The position numbers were made by a program, and so were the translations under genes. Shown one piece after another: positions 52,179-61,714 of a stretch of DNA of 64,000 nucleotides. The notes beneath the pieces were generated by a model that saw only the letters and a program-made list of their open reading frames with translations, was not told where the DNA came from and made no database searches. This stretch comes from Sphingomonadales bacterium (GTDB lineage Bacteria; Pseudomonadota; Alphaproteobacteria; Sphingomonadales; Sphingomonadaceae), in assembly GCA_028289885.1 (NCBI GenBank), contig JAQGKX010000073.1, forward strand, positions 1 through 64,000. The letters run 5' to 3'. How positions within the stretch are numbered: the first letter of the stretch is position 1; every line of letters starts with the position of its first letter.

Positions 52179-52892
52179 ATGAAATCCGGATATCTCGCGG
52201 CAGTCGCCACTGTCGCGCTGCTCTGCGGCGGGGGCACCGCGTCTGCCGATCCAAAGGACCGCCTGCACTATCTGACCATCGCCGATGTCGATCCCGGTCT
52301 GATCCTGCCGAAACCCTTTGCCTCTGGCTCCGAAGGCGAGAAGGCGGAGCTCGTCGAGCTGCACCGGGTCGTCGCATCGGCCAGCCCGGCGCGGCTGGCA
52401 CAGGCGAAATGGGACGACGAAAATGAAGATCCCGCGATCTTCGACGGCGTCCTCGGGATCAAGCTCGAGGCAATGCCCGCAACCTGGGCGTTGCTGAAGG
52501 AAGTACAGGAAGAGGGCGAGGCGGCAGCAGACGTGTCAAAGACCTATTTTAACCGCGCGCGCCCGTGGTCGACGGACCCCACGCTACCGAACTGCGACGC
52601 GGGTAAGAAAGCCAATCCACGACGCTCATATCCAAGCGGCCACTCGACCCTCAGCTATTCGGTCGGATACGTGCTCGCCCATCTGGCCCCGGAAAAAGCT
52701 GATATCATCCTGTCGCGTGCCGCAGACTATGCCATGAGCCGGGAAATCTGCGGGGTCCATTATCCGTCCGACACCGAGGCAAGCCATGTTCTCGCGACGA
52801 TCATCGGGGTCAAATTAGTTGGCAGTCCGGTATTCGTGGCCAAAATGGCTGCCGCCCGTGGCGAGCTCCGGACTGCGCATCTGACAAATTGA
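52179..52892 (+). CDS. Class A non-specific acid phosphatase (PAP2 superfamily)
   Basis: A 237-residue exported phosphatase: signal peptide (ASADP, about residue 24) and the three-part PAP2 signature KTYFNRARPW (KxxxxxxRP), YPSGHSTLS (PSGH) and SREICGVHYPSD (SRxxxxxHxxxD). Family members dephosphorylate many organic phosphate monoesters in the periplasm. The ATG at 52179 is 7 bases after CAGGGG; an ATG at 52164 overlapping the receptor stop is the alternative. Convergent with the YVTN-propeller gene, gap 39 bases. Confidence 0.94.
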   Translation: MKSGYLAAVATVALLCGGGTASADPKDRLHYLTIADVDPGLILPKPFASGSEGEKAELVELHRVVASASPARLAQAKWDDENEDPAIFDGVLGIKLEAMPATWALLKEVQEEGEAAADVSKTYFNRARPWSTDPTLPNCDAGKKANPRRSYPSGHSTLSYSVGYVLAHLAPEKADIILSRAADYAMSREICGVHYPSDTEASHVLATIIGVKLVGSPVFVAKMAAARGELRTAHLTN

Positions 52893-52931
52893 CCACGCGC
52901 CGACAGGTTGGCCAATAGTGTTGGCGGCAAA

Positions 52932-53942
52932 TTACCGCCGCGACATCACCGCCACGTGGAACGAACCCGGGGTCGCCGCGGGCCGTCCGCCGGCACTGGC
53001 GGGCGGCGAAAACGCTGCGGTCGGCAGGTATACCGTCCCATCGGCCATATCGAGCGCCCCCGTCCGCGCGCCCTTTTCCGATTTCGCGGTGCCCACGACC
53101 TTTGCTCCGCCAGTGCCGTCCAGCGCAACGATGCTCAGTGTTCCGTCGCGACCGCAAGGAATGATCGCGACCCGCCGCGCTATGTCCATGATGACCGCAT
53201 CGGGACCGCTGCCGATCGACAGCAGCTTGACCATCTTGTGCGATACAGCGTCAACCACGGCGGCCTTGCCGTTCGCGCAGGCGCTGATCAACTGGCCAGT
53301 GCGCTCATCATAGCCGAGCCCCGTCGGTCCGGTGCAGCCGGGCAGGGGGATCGTCGCGCTGACCTTGCCGGTGGTCAGGTTCGCGCTTTCGATCTCGTTC
53401 AGATCCTCGTTGTTGACGTAAAGCATATCGTTCTTGCCCAGCACGCCGAATTCCAGCGCGGGCTTCAGCGTGATCGTGCGAACGACCTTCCGCGCGGCCA
53501 TGTCGATCACCGACACCGTCCCGTCCTTGGCGTTCATGACCACGGCACGGCCACCGGCGGTGTCGTAGAACGCTGCGTCGGGATCGGCTCCGACGGATAT
53601 CCGTGCCAGTTCGCGACCATCGCCAGCCGCCAGCAACCGCACGCTATTGTCGTGGCCGCTGGTCACCAGCAGCATCGACTTGCCCGTTATGGGAACCACA
53701 GCGTGCGCTTTGGCAATCGCGCCGAACGAGCGAACCGCCTTTGTCCTCAGATCGACTTCGGTGACGACGTTGCCGTGCGCTATGTAGAGCCGGTGCGCCT
53801 CGCTATCGACACTGGCATAATCCCACCCGCCGTCAGGTCCGGCAATCGACCCCGAGATCACATAGGTCGGCGCAGGTGCAGCTGCGATCAACGTGGCCGC
53901 CGCAACGGAAACGAGCAAATATTTATAGGCGGCGCGCAGCAT
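52932..53942 (-). CDS. Exported YVTN/YncE-type beta-propeller protein
   Basis: A 336-residue protein with a signal peptide (IAAAPAP) and six to seven repeats of a beta-propeller blade (GGWDYASVDSEAHRLYIAHG, DGTVSVIDMAARKVVRTI, TGPTGLGYDERTGQLISAC, DGTLSIVALDG). YncE-like propellers are periplasmic proteins of uncertain role, often near TBDRs or efflux genes. It is divergent from the response regulator at 54091, with a shared spacer of 148 bases. Confidence 0.87.
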   Translation of the reverse strand: MLRAAYKYLLVSVAAATLIAAAPAPTYVISGSIAGPDGGWDYASVDSEAHRLYIAHGNVVTEVDLRTKAVRSFGAIAKAHAVVPITGKSMLLVTSGHDNSVRLLAAGDGRELARISVGADPDAAFYDTAGGRAVVMNAKDGTVSVIDMAARKVVRTITLKPALEFGVLGKNDMLYVNNEDLNEIESANLTTGKVSATIPLPGCTGPTGLGYDERTGQLISACANGKAAVVDAVSHKMVKLLSIGSGPDAVIMDIARRVAIIPCGRDGTLSIVALDGTGGAKVVGTAKSEKGARTGALDMADGTVYLPTAAFSPPASAGGRPAATPGSFHVAVMSRR

Positions 53943-54090
53943 GGAGAGGCCTCGATTTCAATTGGGAAGGGGCGTTCAGGATGGCGCCGCGGGCGGCCGA
54001 GAGCCAGCGACTTTGCGAGACATTGGGAAGAATTATAACTAAGGCCGCACGTTCCCGCTATCGGAATAGCAACCCGTGAGGTCCGACGAA

Positions 54091-54768
54091 ATGCGCGTAT
54101 TGATTGCCGAGGACGACGCCGAGACCACTGACCTCGTCACGCGCGCACTGGGCAAGCTGGGGCATGTCGTGACCTCGGTCGGAACGGGCGGCGACGCGCT
54201 TCATGCGGGCGTTGCCGGAGCCTATGACGTCATCATACTGGACCGTATGCTGCCCGGCATCGACGGCGTCGAGGTGCTCGAACGCTGGCGTGCTGCGGGC
54301 GTCCATACGCCGGTTCTGATGCTGACCGCGCTCGGAGGTATTGCCGACAGGGTTGGCGGGCTGGAGGCCGGTGCCGACGATTATCTCGTCAAACCCTTCG
54401 CCACCGCCGAACTGGCGGCGCGCCTGACGGCATTACATCGCAGGCCGGTGATCGCCGCCCTGCCGACCCGGCTTCAGGTTGGTGCCATCACGCTCGACCT
54501 TTTGAAGCGGGAGGTGACGCGTGAGGGGCGCGAGGTGCATCTCCAACCCCGCGAATTCGCGCTTCTCGAACAGCTTATGCGTCACGCCGGGGAGGTCGTG
54601 ACACGCTCGATGTTCCTTGAACGCATCTGGGGTTTTCATTTCGATCCGCAGACCAACATCGTGGAAAGCCACCTGAGCCGCCTGCGTTCGAAGCTGAAAG
54701 AGGGGTTTGTCTTCGACCCGATCGAGACATTGCGCGGCGTCGGATATCGAATGCGCAATGATGCCTAG
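54091..54768 (+). CDS. OmpR-family response regulator
   Basis: A 225-residue regulator: receiver domain with the acidic pair EDD at 7-9, phospho-acceptor Asp 51 (IILDRMLPGIDG), conserved Thr (MLTALG) and Lys (DDYLVKPF), then an OmpR-type winged helix (REFALLEQLMRHAGEVVTRS, VESHLSRLRSKLKEG). The ATG at 54091 is used because it starts the first receiver strand; GTG 54076 is in frame. It overlaps the sensor kinase gene by 11 bases and probably controls the efflux genes that follow. Confidence 0.95.
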   Translation: MRVLIAEDDAETTDLVTRALGKLGHVVTSVGTGGDALHAGVAGAYDVIILDRMLPGIDGVEVLERWRAAGVHTPVLMLTALGGIADRVGGLEAGADDYLVKPFATAELAARLTALHRRPVIAALPTRLQVGAITLDLLKREVTREGREVHLQPREFALLEQLMRHAGEVVTRSMFLERIWGFHFDPQTNIVESHLSRLRSKLKEGFVFDPIETLRGVGYRMRNDA

Positions 54769-56119
54769 GCTCGGTGCCAGCGCGGCCTATCGCATCGCCT
54801 TCACTTATTCATGTGCCTTTGCGTTGGCTATCCTCGTGCTCGGCATCGCGGTCTATTATGCAGCCGACGCGCAGTTCCGCCACCAGCAGGACGTGGGCAT
54901 CGCAGCCGGCAGCACGCTGCTCATGCGCGAATATCGTGAAGGCGGAATCCCCGACTTGCGAGAGGCGATCACCAAGCGGGAGGTGCACGAATCCGACGGC
55001 GGTTATCACTACGCGCTGTTCGATGAGGCGGGCGTTCGCAGCGGCGGGACGCTCGATATTGCCCGTCCGGAGCCCGGTCGGCGAGATCTGATTGTCAAAG
55101 CGCCCGATGGCCAAACCAGGCCGGAACGCGCGCTCGTCACCCAGTTGCCCGGTGGGTACCGCTTCGTGATAGCCGCCGATCTGGAGGCGCTCGAGCGGAT
55201 AGACAGGATCATCCTCGAACTGTTCTCAGCCGCATTCCTGATCGTCGTCCTGATGGGCGTTGCGGGCGCGTTGTTGCTCGGCACCTATTTGCGCAGTCGT
55301 TTGAGCAGGATCAGCGGCACCGCGCAGGCTATTGCCGGCGGCGACCTCGACCACCGTATTGCTGTTAGCGATCGCAACGACGAATTCGACCAGCTCGGTT
55401 CGGCGCTGAACGCGATGCTCGACCGGATCGCGCGGCTGCTCGAAAACCTGCGTCAGGTGTCGAGCGATGTCGCTCACGACCTGCGAACGCCGCTTGCACG
55501 GCTGCGCGGGCAGGTCGAGGCCGCGCTCGATGGCGATCAGGACCCGGCGGTTCTTCGCCGTTCGCTGAAGCGTGCACTGGCGCAAAGCGACGAACTTTTG
55601 TCTTTGTTTGCGGCGATATTGCGCATCGCAGAGGTCGAATCGGGTGCATTGGCGCGGCATTTCACGGCCGTGAACATAACCGACCTGGCGACCGATCTGT
55701 ACGAATCCTATGCGCCAGCGGTGGCCGATCAGGGCCGCACGCTGGAAAGTACCGTCCAGGCCGGGGTGAATATCGTCGGCGACCGCGAACTGATAGCCCA
55801 GGCGCTGATCAACCTGCTCGACAATGCCCAGCGTCATACGCCGGTCGCGACCGATATTCTTATTTCTGCAAAGGCAACCACCCAGCACATCATCCTGTCG
55901 GTGTCCGACAATGGACCGGGCGTCGTGCCGCACGATCGCACGCTGATCGTGCGGCGGTTTGCCCGGCTGGATGCAAGCCGGTCGATGCCGGGTCATGGAC
56001 TGGGGTTGAATCTGGCCGCGGCGATTGCCGAAGCGCACAAGGGCCGCTTGCTGATCGAAGACAATGGCCCCGGCCTGCGTGTGTCGCTCCTCCTCCCGGT
56101 ACACTCCACAAAGGCCTGA
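54758..56119 (+). CDS. Sensor histidine kinase of the OmpR-type pair
   Basis: A 453-residue kinase: two membrane helices (about 10-32 and 157-180) flanking a periplasmic sensor, HAMP (about 180-235, IAGGDLDHRIAVSDRNDEFD), HisKA with DVAHDLRTPLARLRGQ (His about 239) and HATPase with NLLDNAQRHTP, DNGPGVV and GHGLGLNLAAAIAEAH. It should phosphorylate the regulator encoded just upstream. The start is ATG 54758 or 54761, inside the end of the regulator gene. A 143-base spacer follows before the efflux operon. Confidence 0.95.
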   Translation: MMPRLGASAAYRIAFTYSCAFALAILVLGIAVYYAADAQFRHQQDVGIAAGSTLLMREYREGGIPDLREAITKREVHESDGGYHYALFDEAGVRSGGTLDIARPEPGRRDLIVKAPDGQTRPERALVTQLPGGYRFVIAADLEALERIDRIILELFSAAFLIVVLMGVAGALLLGTYLRSRLSRISGTAQAIAGGDLDHRIAVSDRNDEFDQLGSALNAMLDRIARLLENLRQVSSDVAHDLRTPLARLRGQVEAALDGDQDPAVLRRSLKRALAQSDELLSLFAAILRIAEVESGALARHFTAVNITDLATDLYESYAPAVADQGRTLESTVQAGVNIVGDRELIAQALINLLDNAQRHTPVATDILISAKATTQHIILSVSDNGPGVVPHDRTLIVRRFARLDASRSMPGHGLGLNLAAAIAEAHKGRLLIEDNGPGLRVSLLLPVHSTKA

Positions 56120-56262
56120 CAAGTTTGCCACTGCGTCGCGTCGTGCGAACATTGGTTTTCCCCAATCCCGGCACGCTGGTCCGTTGTGTGGTTTCGTGCG
56201 GCGATACGATGTACTAACGCGCTGGCAATGACAGTGCAGGGCGGTCTTGGAATGGAACTGGG

Positions 56263-57612
56263 ATGAAGCGCCGGGCAGCACTAATCGGCGCGTGTCTGGT
56301 CGCGACCCTGAACGGTTGCGCGACCTATAAACCCGCGCCGCTCGGACAGCCCGATACCGTTCTGTTGAAACCCGACCTAGCGATCCTATCCGCCAAAGCG
56401 GCGCGGATCGACCGACCGTGGCTCGTGCCGCAACCGATCGACCTAAGCCGACCACTGACCCCTAATGCGCTCGCCGTGATTGCGATTCTGGAAAATCCGG
56501 ACCTGAAGGCTTTACGGGCGAAATCGGGGGTTGCCGATGCGCAGGCATTTTCCGCGCGCCTGCTTCCCGATCCCACCGCGCAGCTCGGCTTCGACAAGCT
56601 GCTGTCGGGTCCCGACGTCTACAACGGCCTGTCGGGACAACTCGGCATCGACCTCATGGCGCTGCGCACCGCACGAGTGACACGCCAAAGCGGTGAAGCG
56701 ACAAAGCGGCAGGTGCGGCTCGATCTCGCCTGGGCCGAATGGCAAACGGCGGGACAGGCGCGGTTGCAGGGCGTGCGGATCGTGGCGCTCGAAGCGCAGC
56801 TTGAACTCGCAAAGCTGACCGCGGCGTCTGCCGACCGGCTGTTGCTTGCCGTCCAGCACGCGGCCGGGCGCGGCGATCTTGCTGCCAGCGAAGTCGATGC
56901 GCGGCGTCTGGCGGCACTCGATGCCAGTGACAAATTGCGAACCGCGACGCGCGACCTGACGACCGCGCGCGGAGAGTTGAACAAGCTTCTAGGCCTGCCG
57001 CCCGAGACTGTCCTGCGCCTTGCCACGCCGCCCGAACCAGCAATTGCGCCTGCGACTGCGATACTTGTCACCCACGCAATCGATCGCCGCCTCGACTTGC
57101 AGGCGTTGCGCGCCGGTTATGAGGCGGCAGAGGGCGACGTGCACAAGGCGATCCTGAGCCAGTTTCCCAATCTTTCGCTCACCGTTGCGGGTGCGCGCGA
57201 TACGGCGAACAACATCACGCTCGGACCGCAGGTGGGCTTCACCCTGCCGCTCTGGAACCGCAATCGTGGTGGCATTGCGGTTGCACAGGCAAGCCGCGCG
57301 CAACTGCGTGCCGAATATGAAGCGCGGCTGTTCCAGACCCGCTCGGAAATTGCGGCGGCCGTCGCGGGACTCGCCATCATCCGCGGACAACGCGCCGAAT
57401 TGTTGCGAAACTTACCGGCGATCCAACGCTTTGCGGACAGCGCGTCGCGTGCCGCAATGCGCGGCGATCTGGCACCTGCGGTCGCCGAAACCTCGGCGCA
57501 ATCGTTGCGCGACCGAAAGACGACATTGTTGCAACTCGACCAGCAGGCAGCCGAAGCGACTATCGCGCTCGAGCTATTGTCCGGCGGTCCAAGCGAAGGA
57601 TGGGCCCGTTGA
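56263..57612 (+). CDS. TolC/OprM-family outer-membrane efflux lipoprotein
   Basis: A 449-residue outer-membrane factor with lipobox LNGC (Cys about residue 19) and two OEP repeats of long coiled-coil helices (ARVTRQSGEATKRQVRLDLA, LFQTRSEIAAAVAGLAIIRG) around strand pairs (GPQVGFTLPLWNRNRGG). It forms the exit duct of a tripartite pump. It overlaps the adaptor gene by 13 bases. The spacer upstream (56120-56262) presumably holds the promoter. Confidence 0.92.
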   Translation: MKRRAALIGACLVATLNGCATYKPAPLGQPDTVLLKPDLAILSAKAARIDRPWLVPQPIDLSRPLTPNALAVIAILENPDLKALRAKSGVADAQAFSARLLPDPTAQLGFDKLLSGPDVYNGLSGQLGIDLMALRTARVTRQSGEATKRQVRLDLAWAEWQTAGQARLQGVRIVALEAQLELAKLTAASADRLLLAVQHAAGRGDLAASEVDARRLAALDASDKLRTATRDLTTARGELNKLLGLPPETVLRLATPPEPAIAPATAILVTHAIDRRLDLQALRAGYEAAEGDVHKAILSQFPNLSLTVAGARDTANNITLGPQVGFTLPLWNRNRGGIAVAQASRAQLRAEYEARLFQTRSEIAAAVAGLAIIRGQRAELLRNLPAIQRFADSASRAAMRGDLAPAVAETSAQSLRDRKTTLLQLDQQAAEATIALELLSGGPSEGWAR

Positions 57613-58646
57613 AATCCAGCCCGATCAATGCGCCGCTGATATGGCTCCCGCTGATGTTATTGGCGGGTTGCGGCGCGTCGAAGGCTCCAAAGGCGGAAGA
57701 CGCTCCGATTGCCACGGTCAAGTCCTCCGTGGCCACGCTCGGCGCTTCGCGCGACGATCTGACGGTCTATGGGGTGACAGAGGCTGGTCCCGGCGGTGAG
57801 CGGTCGGTGGTCGCCGCGCGTGAGGCGATACTCGTTTCGATCCTTGCACCCACGGGAACGGCGGTGGTCGCCGGGCAGCCCATTGCCACTCTTCGTCCCA
57901 GCCCAACGGCTGCGCTCGAACTGGCCAAGGCGTCGAGCGATGCGACCGTCGCAAGCGCCGCTCTCGCGCGGGCGATTCGTCTGCGCGGCGATGGTCTTGT
58001 CAGTAACGCCGATGTGGAGACTGCCCGCGCCGCCCTCCGCACCGCCACGGCGACACGGATAGCGGCATCGAGCGGCAGCAATGTCCTGCGTGCGCCTGCC
58101 GGTGGCACGGTGCAGGCCCTGAACGCCAAACCCGGCGACCAGATTGCCGCAGGGACTGCGGTGGCGTCGATTGCCGCCGCCGGAGAACGCCGCGCCCGTT
58201 TCGGCGTCGATCCGGCAACGGCCTCGCGCATCCATGCCGGACAAGGCATTACGATCAGCGCCCTCAGTGGCGGGCCTGCGGTGGCAGCTACGGTGGTAGG
58301 CATCGATCCCGCAGTGGATGCGACAACACGGCTGGCCTCGGTTTTCGCGCGCGTGTCCGCAACATTCGCCGTCGGGGCTCCCTTGCGCGGTCAGATCTCG
58401 GTCGGGGGAACGGCGTCGGGCGTCACCATCCCCTATGCGGCGTTGCTCGACGATGGTGGCCAGAGCTTCGTGTTCGTCATCGAAAAAGGGCTCGTCAAAA
58501 AGCGCGATGTTTCGCCGGGCAGTTCGTCGGGCGACCGCGTGACGATAGCGAACGGCCTGCAACCCGGCGAACACGTCGTGACCGAGGGCGGGACCGCGCT
58601 TGAGGATGGCATGAAAATACGCGAAGACGGAACTGCTTCCAAATGA
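57600..58646 (+). CDS. RND efflux periplasmic adaptor (membrane fusion lipoprotein)
   Basis: A 348-residue HlyD/MFP-family lipoprotein (lipobox LAGC, Cys about residue 24). Beta-barrel, lipoyl and short helical-hairpin parts are visible (ILAPTGTAVVAGQPIATLRP, LRAPAGGTVQALNAKPGDQI, LQPGEHVVTEGG). It links the RND pump to the outer-membrane duct. The ATG at 57600 lies inside the end of the TolC-like gene, and its own stop overlaps the RND ATG, so the three are translated together. Confidence 0.92.
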   Translation: MGPLKSSPINAPLIWLPLMLLAGCGASKAPKAEDAPIATVKSSVATLGASRDDLTVYGVTEAGPGGERSVVAAREAILVSILAPTGTAVVAGQPIATLRPSPTAALELAKASSDATVASAALARAIRLRGDGLVSNADVETARAALRTATATRIAASSGSNVLRAPAGGTVQALNAKPGDQIAAGTAVASIAAAGERRARFGVDPATASRIHAGQGITISALSGGPAVAATVVGIDPAVDATTRLASVFARVSATFAVGAPLRGQISVGGTASGVTIPYAALLDDGGQSFVFVIEKGLVKKRDVSPGSSSGDRVTIANGLQPGEHVVTEGGTALEDGMKIREDGTASK

Positions 58647-61600
58647 GGGAGCTGATCCAGCGCCACAGCCGGTCGATCTGGCTGAGCGTCTGCCTCGCCA
58701 CTTTGGCGGGGCTGGTTGCCGCGACGCGCCTGCCGGTGACGCTGTTTCCGCACATCGATTATCCGCGCGTCGTCGTCGCCATCGACGCCGGGGATCGCGA
58801 CGCCACGCAGATGGCGAGTGTCGTCACCCGGCCCGCCGAGATCGCCTTGCGCGCGATCCCGGGCGTCACCCAGATCCGTTCGGTGACCAGTCGCGGTTCG
58901 GCGGAGGTTTCGCTGACCTTTGGCTGGGGCGACGACATGGTTGCCGCCACTCAGGCCACACAGGGCGCGCTGGCCACGATCATTCCCGATTTGCCGACGG
59001 GTACGCGCTTCACCGTCCGCCGTTCCGATCCGACGATCTTTCCGGTGGTCGGCCTGTCGCTGACCTCGATGAAGCGGTCGGACACCGAACTGGCGCAACT
59101 TGCCCAGTTGCAATTGCGGCCGGTGCTCTCGACCGTTCCGGGCGTGGCGGGCGTCGATGTCCTCGGCGGGTCGGCTCCCGAGCTGGAGGTTGAGGTCGAC
59201 CCGGCGCGGCTGCAAGGGCTTGGCCTGACGACCAGCGATGTCGCCACCGCACTCACCAGCGCCAACAGTGTCGCTGCGGTTGGCCGGTTCGAGGACCGCC
59301 TCCGCCTCTATCTGGCGCTTGTCGAGAACCGCATCGCCACCGAGGCCGATATTGCCGCAATTCCGGTCAAATCGGGCGCCGGGGCAGGCGTGGTCACGGT
59401 CGGGCAGGTCGCAACCATTCGCCGCGCTGCCGCTCCCGCATGGACAAAGGTAACGTCGAACGGCACGCGTGCAGTGCTGGTGAACGTCCGGCAAACGCCG
59501 ACTGCTGATGCCGTCGCGCTGGTCAAGGCGGTCAATCAACGAATCGCGAGCGCGGCGCTGCCTGCCGATGTGAAGATCAGCATATTCTACGACCAGTCCG
59601 AACTCGTCACCGGCGCTGCCAATGCCGTGCGTGATGCCATACTGCTTGGTGCCGCGCTTGCCGGAGTCGTGCTGTTCGTGTTCCTGCGCAGCTGGCGATT
59701 GATGGTCATCACGGCCTCGATGTTGCCCGCCGTATTGGCCGCAGCCTGCCTGGTCCTGTACGTTTTCGGCATGAGTTTCAATATGATGACCCTCGGCGGT
59801 ATGGCGGCCGCAGTGGGGCTTGTGGTCGATGACGCCGTCGTCATGCTCGAACACCTGATGCGCCGGCTCCAGGAGTATAAACGAGATGCTCCGCCAACCG
59901 AGGCACCACCCTCGCTACTCCCCGCCGCCCGCGAGATGGCCCGACCGCTGTTCGGCTCGACAATGGCCACCATCGTCGTGTTCCTGCCGCTCGCTTTCAT
60001 CACCGGAGTCACTGGCGGGTTCTTCAAGGCACTCGCCATCACCATCGTCGCGGCACTCGGCGTCTCGCTTCTCTACGCCCGTTATGTCCTGCCGCTGGTC
60101 GCTGACCGCTGGCTGACGCTGAAAGATGCCGAGGCCGCCGAAAAGGCCGAGAACTTTATGGGCGGTATCACGCGCCGCTACGATGGCGGCATCACCCGCG
60201 CGCTGAAACGACCCGGCCTGTTCGCGGGCGGAGTGGCCGTGGTGATGATCGTGATCGGCGCTTTTTCGTGGAGCCACGTCCAGTCGGGCTTCATGCCAAA
60301 GATGGACGAGGGTGGCTTCATCCTCGACTATAAGGCAAAGTCGGGCGCGGCACTCAGCGACACCGATCGACTGCTCCGACAGGTGGAAAAGATCATCCGG
60401 ACCACACCCGAAGTCACGAGTTACTCGCGGCGGACCGGTCTTCAACTGGGTGGCGGCTTGACTGAGGCCGACGAGGGCGATTTCTTCGTCCGCCTCAACA
60501 ATGGCAGCCGCCGCAACATCGAAGAGGTCATGTCGGAAGCCCGTGACAAGGTCGCCGCGCAGGTGCCCGGCCTCGAAATCGAAACCGCGCAGTTGATGGA
60601 AGACCTGATCGGCGACCTGACCGCGGTTCCGCAGCCGATCGAGGTGAAGCTGTTCGGCGACGACGAGGCGCAGCTTGCCGACGCCGCCCAAAAGGTTGCG
60701 GACGGGATCGGCAAGATCACCGGCATTGCGGAGGTCAACAACGGACTGCGCGTCGCAGGCGATGCGATCGTCATCAGTGTGGACCGCGCCGCTGCTGCGC
60801 TTGCGGGGCTCGATGCCGCAGCCGTTGCCACTCAGGTGGGGGCGCAGGTCGACGGTGTTATCGCCACGCAGGTTCAGACGGGCGAGCAGGTCATCAACGT
60901 CCGCGTTCGCCTGCCGCAGGAACTCCGCCGCCGTGCGGCTACGCTGTCGGCGCTGTCGTTGCGGGCGACGGACGGACGGATTGTTTCCCTCGGCTCGGTC
61001 GCGAAAGTCAGCATTGCGTCCGGACAGCGGCAGATCAAGCGCGAGGATCTTTCGCCCTACATCCCGGTCACCGCACGGCTCGACAATCTTGACCTCGGGA
61101 CTGCCATCAAACAGGTGCAGGCCAAGGTTGCGCAACTGAAACTGCCCCCTGCGGTCCGCGTCGAATATGGCGGGCTTTACCAGCAGCAGACCCAGTCGTT
61201 CCGCGATCTGGCCACCGTGTTCGTGGCGGCGCTGTTGCTGTCGGCGCTGCTGCTGACATTGTTGTTCGAGGAATGGGCGTACACGCTGGCGGTGATCGGC
61301 ACCGTCCTTGTGTCGGTAATGGCGGTTTTTGCGGGGCTTTGGATTACGGGAACGGAACTCGACATTTCCGCGCTGATGGGGCTGACGATGGTTGTCGGCA
61401 TGATCACCGAACTGGCGATCTTTTACCTTGCCGAGATCGAGGACGACCACCCGCTTAGCGCCCAAAGCCTGATCGCAGCGGGCAACGCGCGCCTGCGCCC
61501 GATCCTGATGTCGGCGTTGATCGCAATCCTGACGCTGCTGCCGCTCGCGCTCGGCATTGGTCGTGGTTCGGGACTGCAAAAGCCACTCGCCACCGCGATT

Positions 61601-61699
61601 ATCTTTGGGCTGGCGGTCGGTGCACCATTGGTTGTAACCTTGCTGCCCATGCTCGTGCTGGTGATGACGCGAGGTCGAAAGGACGTTATTGCTCGCTGA
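58643..61699 (+). CDS. RND efflux transporter permease (AcrB-like)
   Basis: A 1018-residue RND pump with 12 expected membrane helices in two clusters and two large periplasmic loops. The entry motif FPHIDYPRVVVAIDAG and the helix-4 proton-relay pair GLVVDDAVVMLEHLM (Asp-Asp) are visible; the Asp pair resembles hydrophobe pumps rather than metal pumps such as CusA. Other RND elements are GVTQIRSVTSRG and GFMPKMDEGGFI. It works with the adaptor and duct encoded upstream and is probably under the adjacent two-component system. Substrate unknown. Confidence 0.95.
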   Translation: MRELIQRHSRSIWLSVCLATLAGLVAATRLPVTLFPHIDYPRVVVAIDAGDRDATQMASVVTRPAEIALRAIPGVTQIRSVTSRGSAEVSLTFGWGDDMVAATQATQGALATIIPDLPTGTRFTVRRSDPTIFPVVGLSLTSMKRSDTELAQLAQLQLRPVLSTVPGVAGVDVLGGSAPELEVEVDPARLQGLGLTTSDVATALTSANSVAAVGRFEDRLRLYLALVENRIATEADIAAIPVKSGAGAGVVTVGQVATIRRAAAPAWTKVTSNGTRAVLVNVRQTPTADAVALVKAVNQRIASAALPADVKISIFYDQSELVTGAANAVRDAILLGAALAGVVLFVFLRSWRLMVITASMLPAVLAAACLVLYVFGMSFNMMTLGGMAAAVGLVVDDAVVMLEHLMRRLQEYKRDAPPTEAPPSLLPAAREMARPLFGSTMATIVVFLPLAFITGVTGGFFKALAITIVAALGVSLLYARYVLPLVADRWLTLKDAEAAEKAENFMGGITRRYDGGITRALKRPGLFAGGVAVVMIVIGAFSWSHVQSGFMPKMDEGGFILDYKAKSGAALSDTDRLLRQVEKIIRTTPEVTSYSRRTGLQLGGGLTEADEGDFFVRLNNGSRRNIEEVMSEARDKVAAQVPGLEIETAQLMEDLIGDLTAVPQPIEVKLFGDDEAQLADAAQKVADGIGKITGIAEVNNGLRVAGDAIVISVDRAAAALAGLDAAAVATQVGAQVDGVIATQVQTGEQVINVRVRLPQELRRRAATLSALSLRATDGRIVSLGSVAKVSIASGQRQIKREDLSPYIPVTARLDNLDLGTAIKQVQAKVAQLKLPPAVRVEYGGLYQQQTQSFRDLATVFVAALLLSALLLTLLFEEWAYTLAVIGTVLVSVMAVFAGLWITGTELDISALMGLTMVVGMITELAIFYLAEIEDDHPLSAQSLIAAGNARLRPILMSALIAILTLLPLALGIGRGSGLQKPLATAIIFGLAVGAPLVVTLLPMLVLVMTRGRKDVIAR

Positions 61700-61714
61700 C
61701 CGGCGATCTAACAC

